Shown: positions 33,909 to 43,070 of the stretch, one piece after another | Layout of the letters: every line of letters starts with the position of its first letter | How positions within the stretch are numbered: position 1 is the stretch's first letter | Assembly (NCBI GenBank): GCA_024232965.1 | Contig: JACKQF010000002.1 | Location: forward strand, 744,001 to 808,000 | From: Verrucomicrobiaceae bacterium | Lineage (GTDB): Bacteria; Verrucomicrobiota; Verrucomicrobiia; Verrucomicrobiales; Verrucomicrobiaceae | Length of the DNA: 64,000 nt | Direction of reading: 5' to 3' | The notes under the pieces: model-generated | The model's database searches: none | What the model was told of the DNA's origin: nothing | What the model saw: the letters and a program-made list of their open reading frames with translations, nothing else | Translations under genes and position numbers: made by a program

Positions 33909-35234
33909 ATGAACTCGGGGTTCTTTTCCCGCTCAGTCACCGTTCTCCTCGTCAGCGTTCTCAGCTCCTGCCAGACTCCATCCATTGATTCACTCTCAGA
34001 CTTCTTTCCCAAGGGCGACAAGTCGCGCGCTGCGCAGCCAGGACAGATCTCTGGCGTTACGCCAGGAGATGCAGAGCAACCTCTGGATCTAAATCGACGG
34101 ACGTTTGTTATTCTACAGGTGGATGGGGGCGGTATAATGGGGATCACGCCAGCGGTGGTGTTACGACACTTGGAAGAGGGAATTCAGAGCGGAAGGCCCA
34201 ACTGCCAGGAAAGCGAGATAAAGGACTTCCTCTCTGTGGTGTCGGGCACAAGCACCGGAGCAATCATCGCTGGGAGTGTTGCAGCCGGGATACCTGCGGC
34301 CCGAATAGAAAAGTACTACACCGATACCGGGGTGAAACTATTCCAATCCACAGGCCGATACCCGCTCGGTGTCTTCCCTTTTTTCCGCCCAAAATTTAAG
34401 CGAGAGGCCTTCCAGCATGAACTTTACAAGATGCTAGTCGATGATTCCGACTGCCACTGCGCCACCCAAACACTGAGAGATCTGTCTGACGGTCCGCTGC
34501 TGAGCATTGCGGCATACGATCTTTGTAGCAAACGCACACATTTCTTTAGAACGCGCGGAACGGACGGTGGTCCGATTCCTTCCGTCATGCCAGACATCCA
34601 ACTAGCCGATGCCATCAGTGCATCCGCCCTTTCCGCCGCACTCTATTTCGGAAAACTGACCGCAAAACCTGTTGTCTGGGACCATGTGGCGGAGGACGGA
34701 TCCGTTAGTCTCATCCAAGGGGCAGTGTATCAAGATGGTGGACAGGGAACGCAAAATTGCACAATGGCTTTGGTGGCCTTGGAAGCACTCGCTAGAGACT
34801 GGTGCAATCGGTTATCCCCAAAAGATCAGGTGGTCCTGATTTCCCTGGGGTGTGGTAACGATTATACGCCGGTCAGCTACAATAAAGCATCCCGCGCAAG
34901 CGGCACTGCACAGGTCTTGAGCTTCCTTAGAAATCAGGCACGCCAAGAGTCTGCGCTCTTGCAGTGGCGAGGCCTTCGAACGCTAGCTGCCGCAAATCCA
35001 AACTTCAAACTGTTCCGGTTTGACTACCACGCACCCCAAGGGTCGAGCGCTTTCAGCGCACGGCTTGCCGACAAATATAGGCAGGCAGGTGAGGAGATAG
35101 CACATCGCAAAGAGTTTACCCGCCTTATAAGCGATTTGTGCAAAGTACGCAGCTTCGGGAAGTATGACGACCGACCAGCCACCCAGCCTGAACGTCGTCA
35201 ATACTCCACGAAACCAATGCTAAAGGCGCTGTGA
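33909..35234 (+). CDS. Patatin-like phospholipase lipoprotein, 441 aa
   Basis: A lipoprotein signal ends in LSSC with cysteine 21, so the protein is anchored to a membrane. The patatin domain has the oxyanion motif DGGGIMG (72-78), the nucleophile S115 in GTSTG, and the catalytic aspartate D276 in QDGGQG, so the Ser-Asp dyad is complete. It should hydrolyse acyl chains of phospholipids. After the domain there is an Ala/Arg-rich tail. It is coupled to an upstream outer-membrane barrel, in a lower-GC segment that may have been acquired. Alternative roles include toxin or membrane remodelling; the lipid anchor argues against the cytosolic CapV-type phospholipases of anti-phage systems. Confidence 0.9.
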   Translation: MNSGFFSRSVTVLLVSVLSSCQTPSIDSLSDFFPKGDKSRAAQPGQISGVTPGDAEQPLDLNRRTFVILQVDGGGIMGITPAVVLRHLEEGIQSGRPNCQESEIKDFLSVVSGTSTGAIIAGSVAAGIPAARIEKYYTDTGVKLFQSTGRYPLGVFPFFRPKFKREAFQHELYKMLVDDSDCHCATQTLRDLSDGPLLSIAAYDLCSKRTHFFRTRGTDGGPIPSVMPDIQLADAISASALSAALYFGKLTAKPVVWDHVAEDGSVSLIQGAVYQDGGQGTQNCTMALVALEALARDWCNRLSPKDQVVLISLGCGNDYTPVSYNKASRASGTAQVLSFLRNQARQESALLQWRGLRTLAAANPNFKLFRFDYHAPQGSSAFSARLADKYRQAGEEIAHRKEFTRLISDLCKVRSFGKYDDRPATQPERRQYSTKPMLKAL

Positions 35235-35245
35235 GCAGATCGAAA

Positions 35246-36280
35246 CTAACTGGACCAGGGAGAGGCGGCGGCCACATCGCATTCCAGCATTAATAGGGCC
35301 CGGCGATAGGGCGCAGCAACCGCTAGCGCAGCAACCTCAGCGGCGGAAAAGTATTGCACTGTCACATTCTGGACTAAAGCGCGGCTTGGTTCATGAACCC
35401 ATAGCGTCACGCGGTAGCGGGTGATGCCGTAGCGTAACTTCAGCAGGATGGGGCCGCGTTCGGACTCTGACAGGGTGTTAGGAACCGCTGGCAGTTTCCA
35501 CATGCCGGTGCGACGGCTTCCTGCTTCTTGCTCCAGCAGGATACCCTCCGGCGTCCGGTGGAAGAAGACGTGCTCATCCACTTCCGTGAGGGTCCTCGCT
35601 GGCTTTTTCACGGGAAGTTCCGGTGCCCGCTTGGTTTGGCAGCTAGCCTTGATCGGACAGGCAATGCAGTCCGGTTGCCCAGGTTTGCAGACCGTCTGCC
35701 CCAGCTCCATGAGTCCCGAATTAAATGCACGCGGATCACTGGCGCCGTGCACCAACTTTCGGGCAATATCCCACTGCCGCTTGATTCCAGCGGTACTGTC
35801 GACGGGCGTATCATCGTCAAAGACGCGAGCCAAGACCCGAGCCACATTGCCATCAACAATCGGTTCGTGCAGGCCGAAGGCAAAGCTGGCGATGGCCCCG
35901 GCGGTATAAGGGCCAATCCCTGGCAAGGCTAAAACTTGCGCAGGATCGGCGGGCATCACGCCGTTGTGTTGAGTGACGATGGCTTGCGCGAGTTTTTGCA
36001 AATTGCGCGCTCTGCGGTAATAGCCGAGCCCTTCCCAGGCTTTCAGGACGGCGTCCTCGTTTGCGGCGGCGAGACTGATAAAGTCCGGGAACTTTTCCAG
36101 CCAACGCGTGTAGTAGCCGCGCCCTAGAACAGTAGCGATCTGCGTTTGCTGGAGCATGATCTCTGCAACCAGCACCTCATAAGGATCGCGTGTCTGCCGC
36201 CATGGGTAGTCACGTCCGTTTGCCTGAAACCAAGCCACAATGCTATTGGCAAGACGCTGGAGGTCGGGCTGTTTCTTCAT
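35246..36280 (-). CDS. mutY: A/G-specific adenine glycosylase
   Basis: MutY removes adenine mispaired with 8-oxoguanine. The 344-aa protein shows E40 in AEIMLQQTQ, the helix-hairpin-helix LPGIGPYTAGAI (119-130) and the catalytic aspartate D143 in VDGNVARVL. The 4Fe-4S cysteines are C198, C205, C208 and C214, with the exact C-x6-C-x2-C-x5-C spacing. The C-terminal Nudix-like domain that checks 8-oxoG begins near DEHVFFHR. The gene is back to back with rnhC, so both may share a control region. Confidence 0.97.
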   Translation of the reverse strand: MKKQPDLQRLANSIVAWFQANGRDYPWRQTRDPYEVLVAEIMLQQTQIATVLGRGYYTRWLEKFPDFISLAAANEDAVLKAWEGLGYYRRARNLQKLAQAIVTQHNGVMPADPAQVLALPGIGPYTAGAIASFAFGLHEPIVDGNVARVLARVFDDDTPVDSTAGIKRQWDIARKLVHGASDPRAFNSGLMELGQTVCKPGQPDCIACPIKASCQTKRAPELPVKKPARTLTEVDEHVFFHRTPEGILLEQEAGSRRTGMWKLPAVPNTLSESERGPILLKLRYGITRYRVTLWVHEPSRALVQNVTVQYFSAAEVAALAVAAPYRRALLMLECDVAAASPWSS

Positions 36281-36354
36281 GGGGAGCGTGCGAATGGGGG
36301 TGACGAATGGGGCGGATCAGGACAAAGTGCAAGCCAACCCCGCCGAAGTTCCGC

Positions 36355-37266
36355 ATGCCTCCTCTGAATACGTACACCAAGCCCCTGACCGTCGCCCAAG
36401 CCGCTATACTGCGGGACATCCTCGAAGAACAAGGTTTTGAGTTCGAGTCCAAGCCCTACACGCTCTACGCGGCCGCCGGCCCAAAGGTCAACATCGCCGT
36501 CTATCAAAAAGGCCCCAAAGTGGTCGTGCAGGGCAAGGGAACGCTGGAGTTTGTGCAGTTCACCCTGGAACCGAAGGTGCTTGGGCAGGCAGAATTGGGC
36601 TACGAGGAAGTGAACAATCCGGAAATGTTCAGCCCACACATCGGAGTGGATGAGAGCGGCAAAGGCGACTACTTCGGCCCCTTGGTGATTGCCGGGGCGT
36701 ACGTCGATGCGGCAGCCGCGAGATACCTGCTGGATGAAGGAGTGATGGACAGCAAGCGCATCAGCAGCGATGCCCGCATTGAGACCCTCGCCAAGGTCAT
36801 CCGCAATACCCCGGGCCTAGTCTGGAATGTCGTCTCCATCGGGCCAGAGCGATACAATGATATGTATGAAAGCTTCGGAAACCTCAACCGCCTGCTCGCC
36901 TGGGGCCACGCCCGCGTCATTGAGAATCTCCTGGAAAAGGTGCCAGACTGCCCCCGCGCCCTGTCCGACCAGTTTGCAAATCCCGCCATCCTCAAACGCG
37001 CACTCCAGGAAAAGGGGCGGGAAATCGAGTTGGTCCAACGCACCAAAGCAGAAAGTGATCCAGCCGTAGCAGCCGCGTCGATCCTAGCCAGGGAGGCTTT
37101 TGTACGCTGGATGAGGGAGGCTGGGGAATCCCGCGGTGGGGAACCACTGCCGAAAGGGGCATCGGGCCTTGTGAAGGCCCGAGCTTCCGAAATCGTTGAT
37201 AATGAGGGGAAAAGTCAGCTTAAGAAGGTGGCGAAACTACATTTTCGGACCACCGCCGAACTCTGA
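36355..37266 (+). CDS. rnhC: Ribonuclease HIII
   Basis: The enzyme removes RNA from RNA-DNA hybrids. The 303-aa protein has an N-terminal TBP-like domain (residues 1-80) followed by the catalytic fold with GVDESGKGDYFGPLV, where D99 and E100 form the start of the acidic site. DSKRI and the later ESDPAVAAASILAR belong to the RNase HII/HIII pattern; the N-terminal domain makes HIII more likely. RNase HIII is typical of Firmicutes and is also found in Chlamydiae and Verrucomicrobiota. ATG 36355 is preferred; an in-frame start at 36307 exists. Confidence 0.93.
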   Translation: MPPLNTYTKPLTVAQAAILRDILEEQGFEFESKPYTLYAAAGPKVNIAVYQKGPKVVVQGKGTLEFVQFTLEPKVLGQAELGYEEVNNPEMFSPHIGVDESGKGDYFGPLVIAGAYVDAAAARYLLDEGVMDSKRISSDARIETLAKVIRNTPGLVWNVVSIGPERYNDMYESFGNLNRLLAWGHARVIENLLEKVPDCPRALSDQFANPAILKRALQEKGREIELVQRTKAESDPAVAAASILAREAFVRWMREAGESRGGEPLPKGASGLVKARASEIVDNEGKSQLKKVAKLHFRTTAEL

Positions 37267-37385
37267 CGGACGGGTTCCCCCTAGTTGGCACCCCAGGAGA
37301 CCGAGCCACCCCAGCGATCCTGCTGAGTGAAATGGCGTATTCAGAAAGGATTTGATTCTTTGAAAGCCTAGGCTAATCGCCTGTT

Positions 37386-37700
37386 ATGCCGGACATCAGC
37401 AAACGAGATCTCATCGCAATGGTCAGCGAAAAGTGCGCAATCACAAGCGCAGAGGCCGCACGAACTCTGGAACTGGTGACAGGCCTTATTTTTGAACAAT
37501 TAGCTAAGGGAAACAGCGTCTCGTTACGTGGCTTCGGGACCTTCCAGCTCCGCAAAGCAAAGTCAAAACTAGGGCGAAACCCCTCCAATCCCCAGCAAGT
37601 AAAGGTCATTCCTGAACGCTGGGTCGTGCGCTTCCGCCCGGCTGGCGCCATGAAGGAAGCCCTGTCAGTACTGCCCTTTGAAGATCCCGCGACACCATGA
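37386..37700 (+). CDS. HU/IHF-family DNA-binding protein, 104 aa
   Basis: The protein begins MPDISKRDLIAMVSEKCAI, helix alpha1 of HU, and has the family motif RGFGTFQLRKAKSKLGRNP at about 48-66, then a DNA-binding arm (SNPQQVKVIPERWVVRFRPAGAMKE). It has a short C-terminal extension (ALSVLPFEDPATP). It should bend and compact DNA as a dimer; HU and IHF subtypes cannot be separated here. It stands 135 bases upstream of a RodZ-like gene. Confidence 0.92.
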   Translation: MPDISKRDLIAMVSEKCAITSAEAARTLELVTGLIFEQLAKGNSVSLRGFGTFQLRKAKSKLGRNPSNPQQVKVIPERWVVRFRPAGAMKEALSVLPFEDPATP

Positions 37701-37812
37701 TCCCACCGGGGAATACTCCGTCGCAACACCTTGCGTCTTGTTTCTGATTCGCAGAGGTGCACACATGAACAAAATAGAAAAAAAGCGTCGATTTTGTCGC
37801 GTTGTAACCTAA

Positions 37813-37826
37813 TGTTTCCCGGAACA
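37813..37826 (+). promoter_or_regulatory. Weak LexA-box-like sequence before the RodZ-like gene
   Basis: The sequence tgtttcccggaaca differs by one base from TGTTC-N4-GAACA and lies 8 bases before the ATG at 37835. One-mismatch sites are expected about once or twice in a window of this size, so position is the only reason to note it. Confidence 0.2.
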
Positions 37827-37834
37827 GACGAGGT

Positions 37835-38569
37835 ATGATGGAAAAATCATTGGGCACCAAACTGCAAGACGCTCGCCTCAAACGTGGGCTGTCCATTCTC
37901 GATGCGGCGCACAAAACCAAGATTCCAGCGCAGCGACTCCAAAATCTCGAGTCCGACAACTATGCGGCCTTCGGCAGCATGACCTACGCGCGGGCTTTCG
38001 TCCGTCATTACAGTGCCTTTCTCGGGGTATCAGCCGAAAAGACGCTGGAAGAACTACCTTCAGGCGTGCTCGGCGGCCAACGGGACTATCGCTATCTAGT
38101 GGATAGTTTTGGCCCATGGATCAGCCCACGACGTAGCGGTCGCGGTCATGCCCCGCGCCGGCCCAGCACGCAGCGATCGGCCACAGGCTCTATCGTCCCG
38201 CAAGCACTCATCATCTTCGCCCTCGTACTCGGCGGCACCGGGATGTTCGCCAAACACCTCGTCTTTGGTCGTGAGGTCGAATCAGTTGCAACGGCTAAGG
38301 CATCTACAGTCGTCAACACGGTCGCAACGGCGGAGAAGCAGGCTCAGCAATCACGGACAGACGCGCTACCAAAGAAGAACAACGTCGCAACTATCATACC
38401 TGTGCCAACAGCCGCACAACCTTCCTCGGCCGCAACCGTCGCTGCGGCTGATTCTATTGATGGCGTGCCCATCATCGCGCGCAAGGCCATCCCCGCAAGC
38501 GGGGCAGTGACCACTGTTCCTGGCACCAATCGGATTGCACTGCCTCCCACAGAGATTCTAGATGACTGA
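37835..38569 (+). CDS. RodZ-like protein: N-terminal HTH domain and single membrane helix, 244 aa
   Basis: Residues 1-75 are an HTH_25-type helix-turn-helix as in RodZ (LGTKLQDARLKRGLSILDAA, then FGSMTYARAFVRHYSAFL). One membrane helix is at about 121-140 (IVPQALIIFALVLGGTGMF), followed by an Ala/Thr-rich periplasmic tail of about 100 residues. RodZ links the MreB cytoskeleton to the membrane and helps set cell shape; this tail is short and lacks an obvious RodZ C-terminal domain, so the assignment is by architecture. Its stop overlaps the next gene by 8 bases. Confidence 0.72.
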   Translation: MMEKSLGTKLQDARLKRGLSILDAAHKTKIPAQRLQNLESDNYAAFGSMTYARAFVRHYSAFLGVSAEKTLEELPSGVLGGQRDYRYLVDSFGPWISPRRSGRGHAPRRPSTQRSATGSIVPQALIIFALVLGGTGMFAKHLVFGREVESVATAKASTVVNTVATAEKQAQQSRTDALPKKNNVATIIPVPTAAQPSSAATVAAADSIDGVPIIARKAIPASGAVTTVPGTNRIALPPTEILDD

Positions 38570-38906
38570 TCCAGATTCCAGTGCAGACGGATCAAAGAAG
38601 GCAGCGGTCTTCTTCGGACAGACGCGCGGACAATGGCTGTTTTTGTTCGCCTGCATCTTGGCAGGCATCATCGGCATCGCATGGCTCGCCCGCACAAACG
38701 AAACCGCCCGCGAGGTGTTGTCTTCGGCAGGTTGGGCCACCTTCACCTTCTTCACCACGCCCTTCATTCTGGAAGCTAGTGTTGCCCTCCTCGGACTGTG
38801 CATGGTTATCGCCTGGAACAACCGCCGGATCGAACGTGAAGGCGACGACTGGGTTGTCATGGAAGTCCCGGACGAGCCCAAAAAAGACGATGCGTCGGGT
38901 GGTTGA
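38562..38906 (+). CDS. Small two-helix membrane protein, 114 aa
   Basis: The N terminus is polar (MTDPDSSADGSKKAAVFFG). Two membrane helices are at about 25-42 (WLFLFACILAGIIGIAWL) and 68-84 (FILEASVALLGLCMVIAW), and the tail is acidic (EREGDDWVVMEVPDEPKKDD). I do not recognise the family. It overlaps the RodZ-like gene by 8 bases, so the two are probably co-translated and functionally linked. Confidence 0.65.
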   Translation: MTDPDSSADGSKKAAVFFGQTRGQWLFLFACILAGIIGIAWLARTNETAREVLSSAGWATFTFFTTPFILEASVALLGLCMVIAWNNRRIEREGDDWVVMEVPDEPKKDDASGG

Positions 38907-38927
38907 ATTGAGTCGATCCAACCGACA

Positions 38928-41246
38928 TCAGCCGTCTCTGCGAAGGTAAATAAGCACTCGATCATGCGTGAGCAGACAGAGGTCTAGCCTTCCGTCGCCA
39001 TTCAGATCCATGGCTGCATAATCGTGGGGCTCGTTTCCGAAACCAGCCTTGCCGCGGTATTGCGGATCCACCTCAAACACTCGGAAGTACATCGTGCTCC
39101 GCCAATCCTGCGGCTTTCCATCCCGCGCTTGGAAGAACTCCAGGACATGGCTAGTCACCGTATCGAGTGTCAGGATATCATCCATGCTGCCACCACCAAA
39201 GGCAGCGGGGAGCAAATCTTGAGGCTTTGTGTCTTTCAGTTCGCTGTCAAAACTGGCGACGTTTTGCAGCCTCAGCGCAGCACCACCCAGCGGGGTCATT
39301 TCAAAGCTGGATTTTCCGAGCAGCAATAGGCGCCTCCCTGCTGTGGAAGTAATCACCCGGAAGTCATCCACTGACAAATCAGGCAAGGCGTGAGAGTGCT
39401 TCACGCGATAGATGCCCTCTGCATCCGTCTGCATTTCGTGGATCTTGTGCAGACCGCTATCCAGCATCAGCATGACCCTGGGTTCTTTGCCCTTTGCAGG
39501 GCTCATGATCACCGCCGCGATCTTTGCCGCCGAATCAGGTGCATTGATTTGGTCGAGGATGCGCGCCTTCCCATCGGCAGCAACGGTGAACACCCGTGCG
39601 AAGTGATCTCGGCAGGCAACCATTTCCTGCTTTCCATCGCCATCAATATCGACCTGGGAAAGGCCACTTGGCGGCAGCTTACTGACGAGCGAATCCGGGA
39701 GCCCCTCCACCTTTAGAAACGGTGACTTTGGATCAGCTCGGCTGAGCAAAATCTGCATCGAAGAAAAGGACGAAAACAGGGCGATGTCACCGCGTCCGTC
39801 ACCGTCCGCATCGACGCGACGGATGGCGATGACCTTTGACGGTGCGCTGGGGATCTCCGTGCTAGAGTTTTGCCACTTCTTGTCTTTCGCCGACCAGCTG
39901 ACGTTCAGCAGAGCCGTCTTGGAGCGAGCCTCAACAATGGCTAAAATCGATGGGCTCTTGTCCCCGGCCCAATTGCCCGTGGTCAGCGCGACGATCTGCT
40001 CCGTACCCGGCAGCTGATAAAGTGGCTGTGGATAGCTGAGGCGCCCCTTCGCCCATCCCGCCATGGCGATACTCTTCTCGGACGGACTACCGACGACCAG
40101 GTCCGCGGCCTTGTCGCCGTCCAAATCTGCGATGGCCATGCTCTCGATCCCGGCCAGAGAAGGATAACTTTTCCCTTCGGCAAAGGTGCCATCCGCGCGA
40201 CCGGAAAACAGCCAGACCCGCGCATTTTTCGGATCTGCCATGACGACATCTTCAACACCATCACCGGTGAGATCACCGATGGTGGAGGCACCTACTTTGG
40301 AATCCGTGGGCGGCATGGAATGCCTAATGGTGGAGGCCAGATCGGAGTTCTCAATCGCCTCTCCCATCGAGAGTCGCGCGACCTCGATCATGCCAGTCTT
40401 TTCCTGCAACCAAGTGACACCTGTATCGCCAGGCCCCAGTCGGATGGGGTGCACCCAGCATTGGGAAGATGGGATCTCGACACGCCATTCTTCACCAAAA
40501 CCAGCACCATCCTGCTGCAGCCGCACCAAAATTGCGCGACCATTCGGGGCTGTGTAAAAGAGATCGGGACGCCTGTCGCCATTCAAATCAGCCACCCGCA
40601 ACCCGGCGCTGCCAGCCTCCGCCATGGCATAACTCTGCGGTGGCGACCATTCGCCTGGAGCCTTTTGCAGCAGGATCGTGAGCTGTGTTTTTGTCAACAG
40701 ACACAGGTCATCCCGACCATCTCCATTCAGGTCAGAGCAGACGAGTGTCTCCGTGTCCTCCGATACCGAATCGAGAGTGAACTGTTTGGTTTGGCTCCAG
40801 TCACCGCTTTCCTTGCCCTGAGTGCGCAGCACCAGTTTTTCTTCATCCGTGGTGTAGGCGATGTCAGGGCGCTTATCGCCATTCCAATCCCCCACTGCCA
40901 GGGTAAAAGCACCTTGGCCAATGACGAGGGGCCGCTTGTCGAAGCGGCTGACCTCCAGGACCGGGTTCCATCGATCTGTTCGGGATGAGACTTCAGGAGC
41001 CGCCTCTTTGGCCCCCCCAGCACGCTGGAGTAGGAACTCGATCCGCGCGCGACCTACGCTGACGATGGCGAGGTCCGTCAGACCATCGCCGTTAAAATCC
41101 GCCGCACGCGGGCAACGGCTATCCCAATCCAACTTCAGCACCTCAGGACCATCAAAATACATGGACGCCCCCTGCCCCCGAAGGCCGCCAGCCATTGCGG
41201 CTAGAGCAGCGAGGGTCAGGGAAAATCGTGCTGGGACTGGAATCAT
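38928..41246 (-). CDS. Secreted FG-GAP/VCBS-repeat protein, 772 aa
   Basis: A signal peptide (MIPVPARFSLTLAALAAMAGG) precedes repeated FG-GAP-like units with calcium-loop motifs: ADFNGDGLTDLAI, GDWNGDKRPDIAY, SDLNGDGRDDLCL, ADLNGDRRPDLFY, GDLTGDGVEDVVM, ADLDGDKAADLVV, DADGDGRGDIALF, DIDGDGKQEMVAC and MDLNGDGRLDLCL, at least nine in all. They form an integrin-like beta-propeller that binds calcium and probably ligand at the surface or in the periplasm. No catalytic part is visible. It is the last gene of a three-gene minus-strand cluster behind a secreted protease. Confidence 0.88.
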   Translation of the reverse strand: MIPVPARFSLTLAALAAMAGGLRGQGASMYFDGPEVLKLDWDSRCPRAADFNGDGLTDLAIVSVGRARIEFLLQRAGGAKEAAPEVSSRTDRWNPVLEVSRFDKRPLVIGQGAFTLAVGDWNGDKRPDIAYTTDEEKLVLRTQGKESGDWSQTKQFTLDSVSEDTETLVCSDLNGDGRDDLCLLTKTQLTILLQKAPGEWSPPQSYAMAEAGSAGLRVADLNGDRRPDLFYTAPNGRAILVRLQQDGAGFGEEWRVEIPSSQCWVHPIRLGPGDTGVTWLQEKTGMIEVARLSMGEAIENSDLASTIRHSMPPTDSKVGASTIGDLTGDGVEDVVMADPKNARVWLFSGRADGTFAEGKSYPSLAGIESMAIADLDGDKAADLVVGSPSEKSIAMAGWAKGRLSYPQPLYQLPGTEQIVALTTGNWAGDKSPSILAIVEARSKTALLNVSWSAKDKKWQNSSTEIPSAPSKVIAIRRVDADGDGRGDIALFSSFSSMQILLSRADPKSPFLKVEGLPDSLVSKLPPSGLSQVDIDGDGKQEMVACRDHFARVFTVAADGKARILDQINAPDSAAKIAAVIMSPAKGKEPRVMLMLDSGLHKIHEMQTDAEGIYRVKHSHALPDLSVDDFRVITSTAGRRLLLLGKSSFEMTPLGGAALRLQNVASFDSELKDTKPQDLLPAAFGGGSMDDILTLDTVTSHVLEFFQARDGKPQDWRSTMYFRVFEVDPQYRGKAGFGNEPHDYAAMDLNGDGRLDLCLLTHDRVLIYLRRDG

Positions 41247-41286
41247 GCAGGTGCTGTCAGAGGCGAAAAAGCGGGACCCTAAAGGA

Positions 41287-43068
41287 CTATTCCCCTGGGC
41301 CCTCGCGGGCGATCATGCGGAAGTGAACCGCATCTGGCAGCGCATAAGCCGCGGAAGCGGCACGCCCGAAGTACTTGGCGAAAGTCTCGTCGGAAGGAAT
41401 CGCCTGCATATCAAAATTGACACCGCCAGCCTTGCCCTTGGGACCGCCAGGAGCGAGGCCCTGGAGGCTCATGATCGTGCCGATGCCCGTCTTCAAGACA
41501 GAGCCGAGGTTCGTCACCCCCACGCTGAAATTTTCGCGCGGCAATGCGGCCAGGATGTCCTTCACCTCCGCATCGTCCCAGAGACTTGGACCTTCTGGGG
41601 CCTTCGCTTGGTTCAGCAGCTTCCGCAACAGGGAGACCTCTCCCATCGAGAAGTAGAAGTAGTCATCCGAGACCACAAAGGAGATCTCTGGGCCATCGCC
41701 TGGTTTCTTCACCGTGTACATCTTGTGCCCGAGGAGGTCGGCCTCCTCCAGAGCCGCAAAGCCTTGACCCGCGAACTTTGCCAGGGCGGCGATGGAGCTA
41801 TCGAACTTTGCTTTGTCCTTGATCTTGATGCCAACGACTTGGGTGCTCTTCGGTGCACCATTCGCATCGAAGCCAGCATACTTCTCCGCAGTGATCATCT
41901 CATCATCCAGACTGCCGAGCAGGTCGTTACGAATGCTGAAGCCTAGACCTTGCTCAAACTGGCCCAGTTGCATGGGTACCATCATGGCCATCGGTCCCAT
42001 CTTTTGGATCATGCCCATCAGTTGGTCCCAGATGTTCGCGAGGCTCTGGCGTGAGACGGCGGCACCATCGGTATCGCCTGGGATGAAGGCGGGGAGGTTG
42101 ATCTCATTGCTGGTGCCACGGAAGAGACCCACCAAACCTGCGGGGCGCTCTGGGTGCAAAATAGCAAAATCCGTGCGGAGATTTCCCTTTGTCAGATCCA
42201 TGGCAAGACCGAGTGCTTCAAACTCTTTGAGGCCAAGCGCAGCAAGGATGTCCTTGGGGTTGAACGGCATCGCTCCTGGAGGTGCTCCTGCGGTTTGTTT
42301 TTCCACAGCTTCATCGACAGCGGCCCAAATGCGCTCGCCATTGAGATAAAGGAGGATGTCAGAGTTGCCCTCCGTGATTACAGAGATGCGCTTCACGTGG
42401 CCGCTGATGGTGGTGTCTTTGCCGCCATTTTCTTTCAGCGCTGCAATGAAGTGCTCCATGATCCAGCGGGCATTGCCTTCCACGGCGACATCACCAACGA
42501 TTGCCCAAGCGTCCACCCAGGCACCGTCCTTATCATCTGGATCTGCCAGGATGTTCAACGTCACGCCAGCGATCTCTTCGGTCGTCTCCTTGAGCGCTGG
42601 TGCCTTTTTCATCTTCGCATCGCGTTCCTTGGCCTTGTGCTTGGCAAACTCATCCACCTTCGCAGGATCAATCTCGCTCAGTGCGCCGAGGTCAGGCTTC
42701 TTCTGGAAGTCCTCAAAGCTATTCATCGTCAGCACGAACAGACAGGCACCGGTGTAGGGAGCGAGCGACTCTTCGAGAGTCATGCCGCTCTCTTCTTTAA
42801 ACTTGCTGAACATGCCAGCGCCGCCCTCGCGCATCGGCTTCGTCCACGCCAGGACTTCTGGATTGTCCCAAAACTTGACGAAATTGCTGCTTTGAAAGTC
42901 GTCCTTGAGTTCAGGGACGTTTTTCAGGGCCACGGCTAGCGTAGTCTGTTCCGGGACGATGCGCATCCACTCGTCGAGGCGGTCCGCCGCAGACGCTTGG
43001 TTCGGAGAGAAGGCGAGCGCGGCCAGAAAGGCGGCTGCCGTGGTTTGGAGCAGGGTTCTTTGGATCAT
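41287..43068 (-). CDS. Secreted hypothetical protein, 593 aa
   Basis: The signal peptide is residues 1-27, ending SPNQASA. The mature protein has long helical and beta parts (DRLDEWMRIVPEQTTLAVAL, FAKHKAKERDAKMKKAP, DLLGSLDDEMITAEKY) and no cysteine-rich or membrane segment. The pattern resembles DUF3352-type secreted proteins common in planctomycetes and verrucomicrobia, but this is only an impression. The gene starts two bases after the stop of the upstream protease gene and lies 40 bases before the FG-GAP gene, so all three are probably one operon. Confidence 0.7.
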   Translation of the reverse strand: MIQRTLLQTTAAAFLAALAFSPNQASAADRLDEWMRIVPEQTTLAVALKNVPELKDDFQSSNFVKFWDNPEVLAWTKPMREGGAGMFSKFKEESGMTLEESLAPYTGACLFVLTMNSFEDFQKKPDLGALSEIDPAKVDEFAKHKAKERDAKMKKAPALKETTEEIAGVTLNILADPDDKDGAWVDAWAIVGDVAVEGNARWIMEHFIAALKENGGKDTTISGHVKRISVITEGNSDILLYLNGERIWAAVDEAVEKQTAGAPPGAMPFNPKDILAALGLKEFEALGLAMDLTKGNLRTDFAILHPERPAGLVGLFRGTSNEINLPAFIPGDTDGAAVSRQSLANIWDQLMGMIQKMGPMAMMVPMQLGQFEQGLGFSIRNDLLGSLDDEMITAEKYAGFDANGAPKSTQVVGIKIKDKAKFDSSIAALAKFAGQGFAALEEADLLGHKMYTVKKPGDGPEISFVVSDDYFYFSMGEVSLLRKLLNQAKAPEGPSLWDDAEVKDILAALPRENFSVGVTNLGSVLKTGIGTIMSLQGLAPGGPKGKAGGVNFDMQAIPSDETFAKYFGRAASAAYALPDAVHFRMIAREGPGE

Positions 43069-43070
43069 GA

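Noticed and set aside
33909..35234. CapV-type anti-phage phospholipase (CBASS)
   Set aside because: The protein has a lipoprotein signal and no cyclase gene is nearby, whereas CapV is cytosolic and linked to a cGAS-like cyclase.
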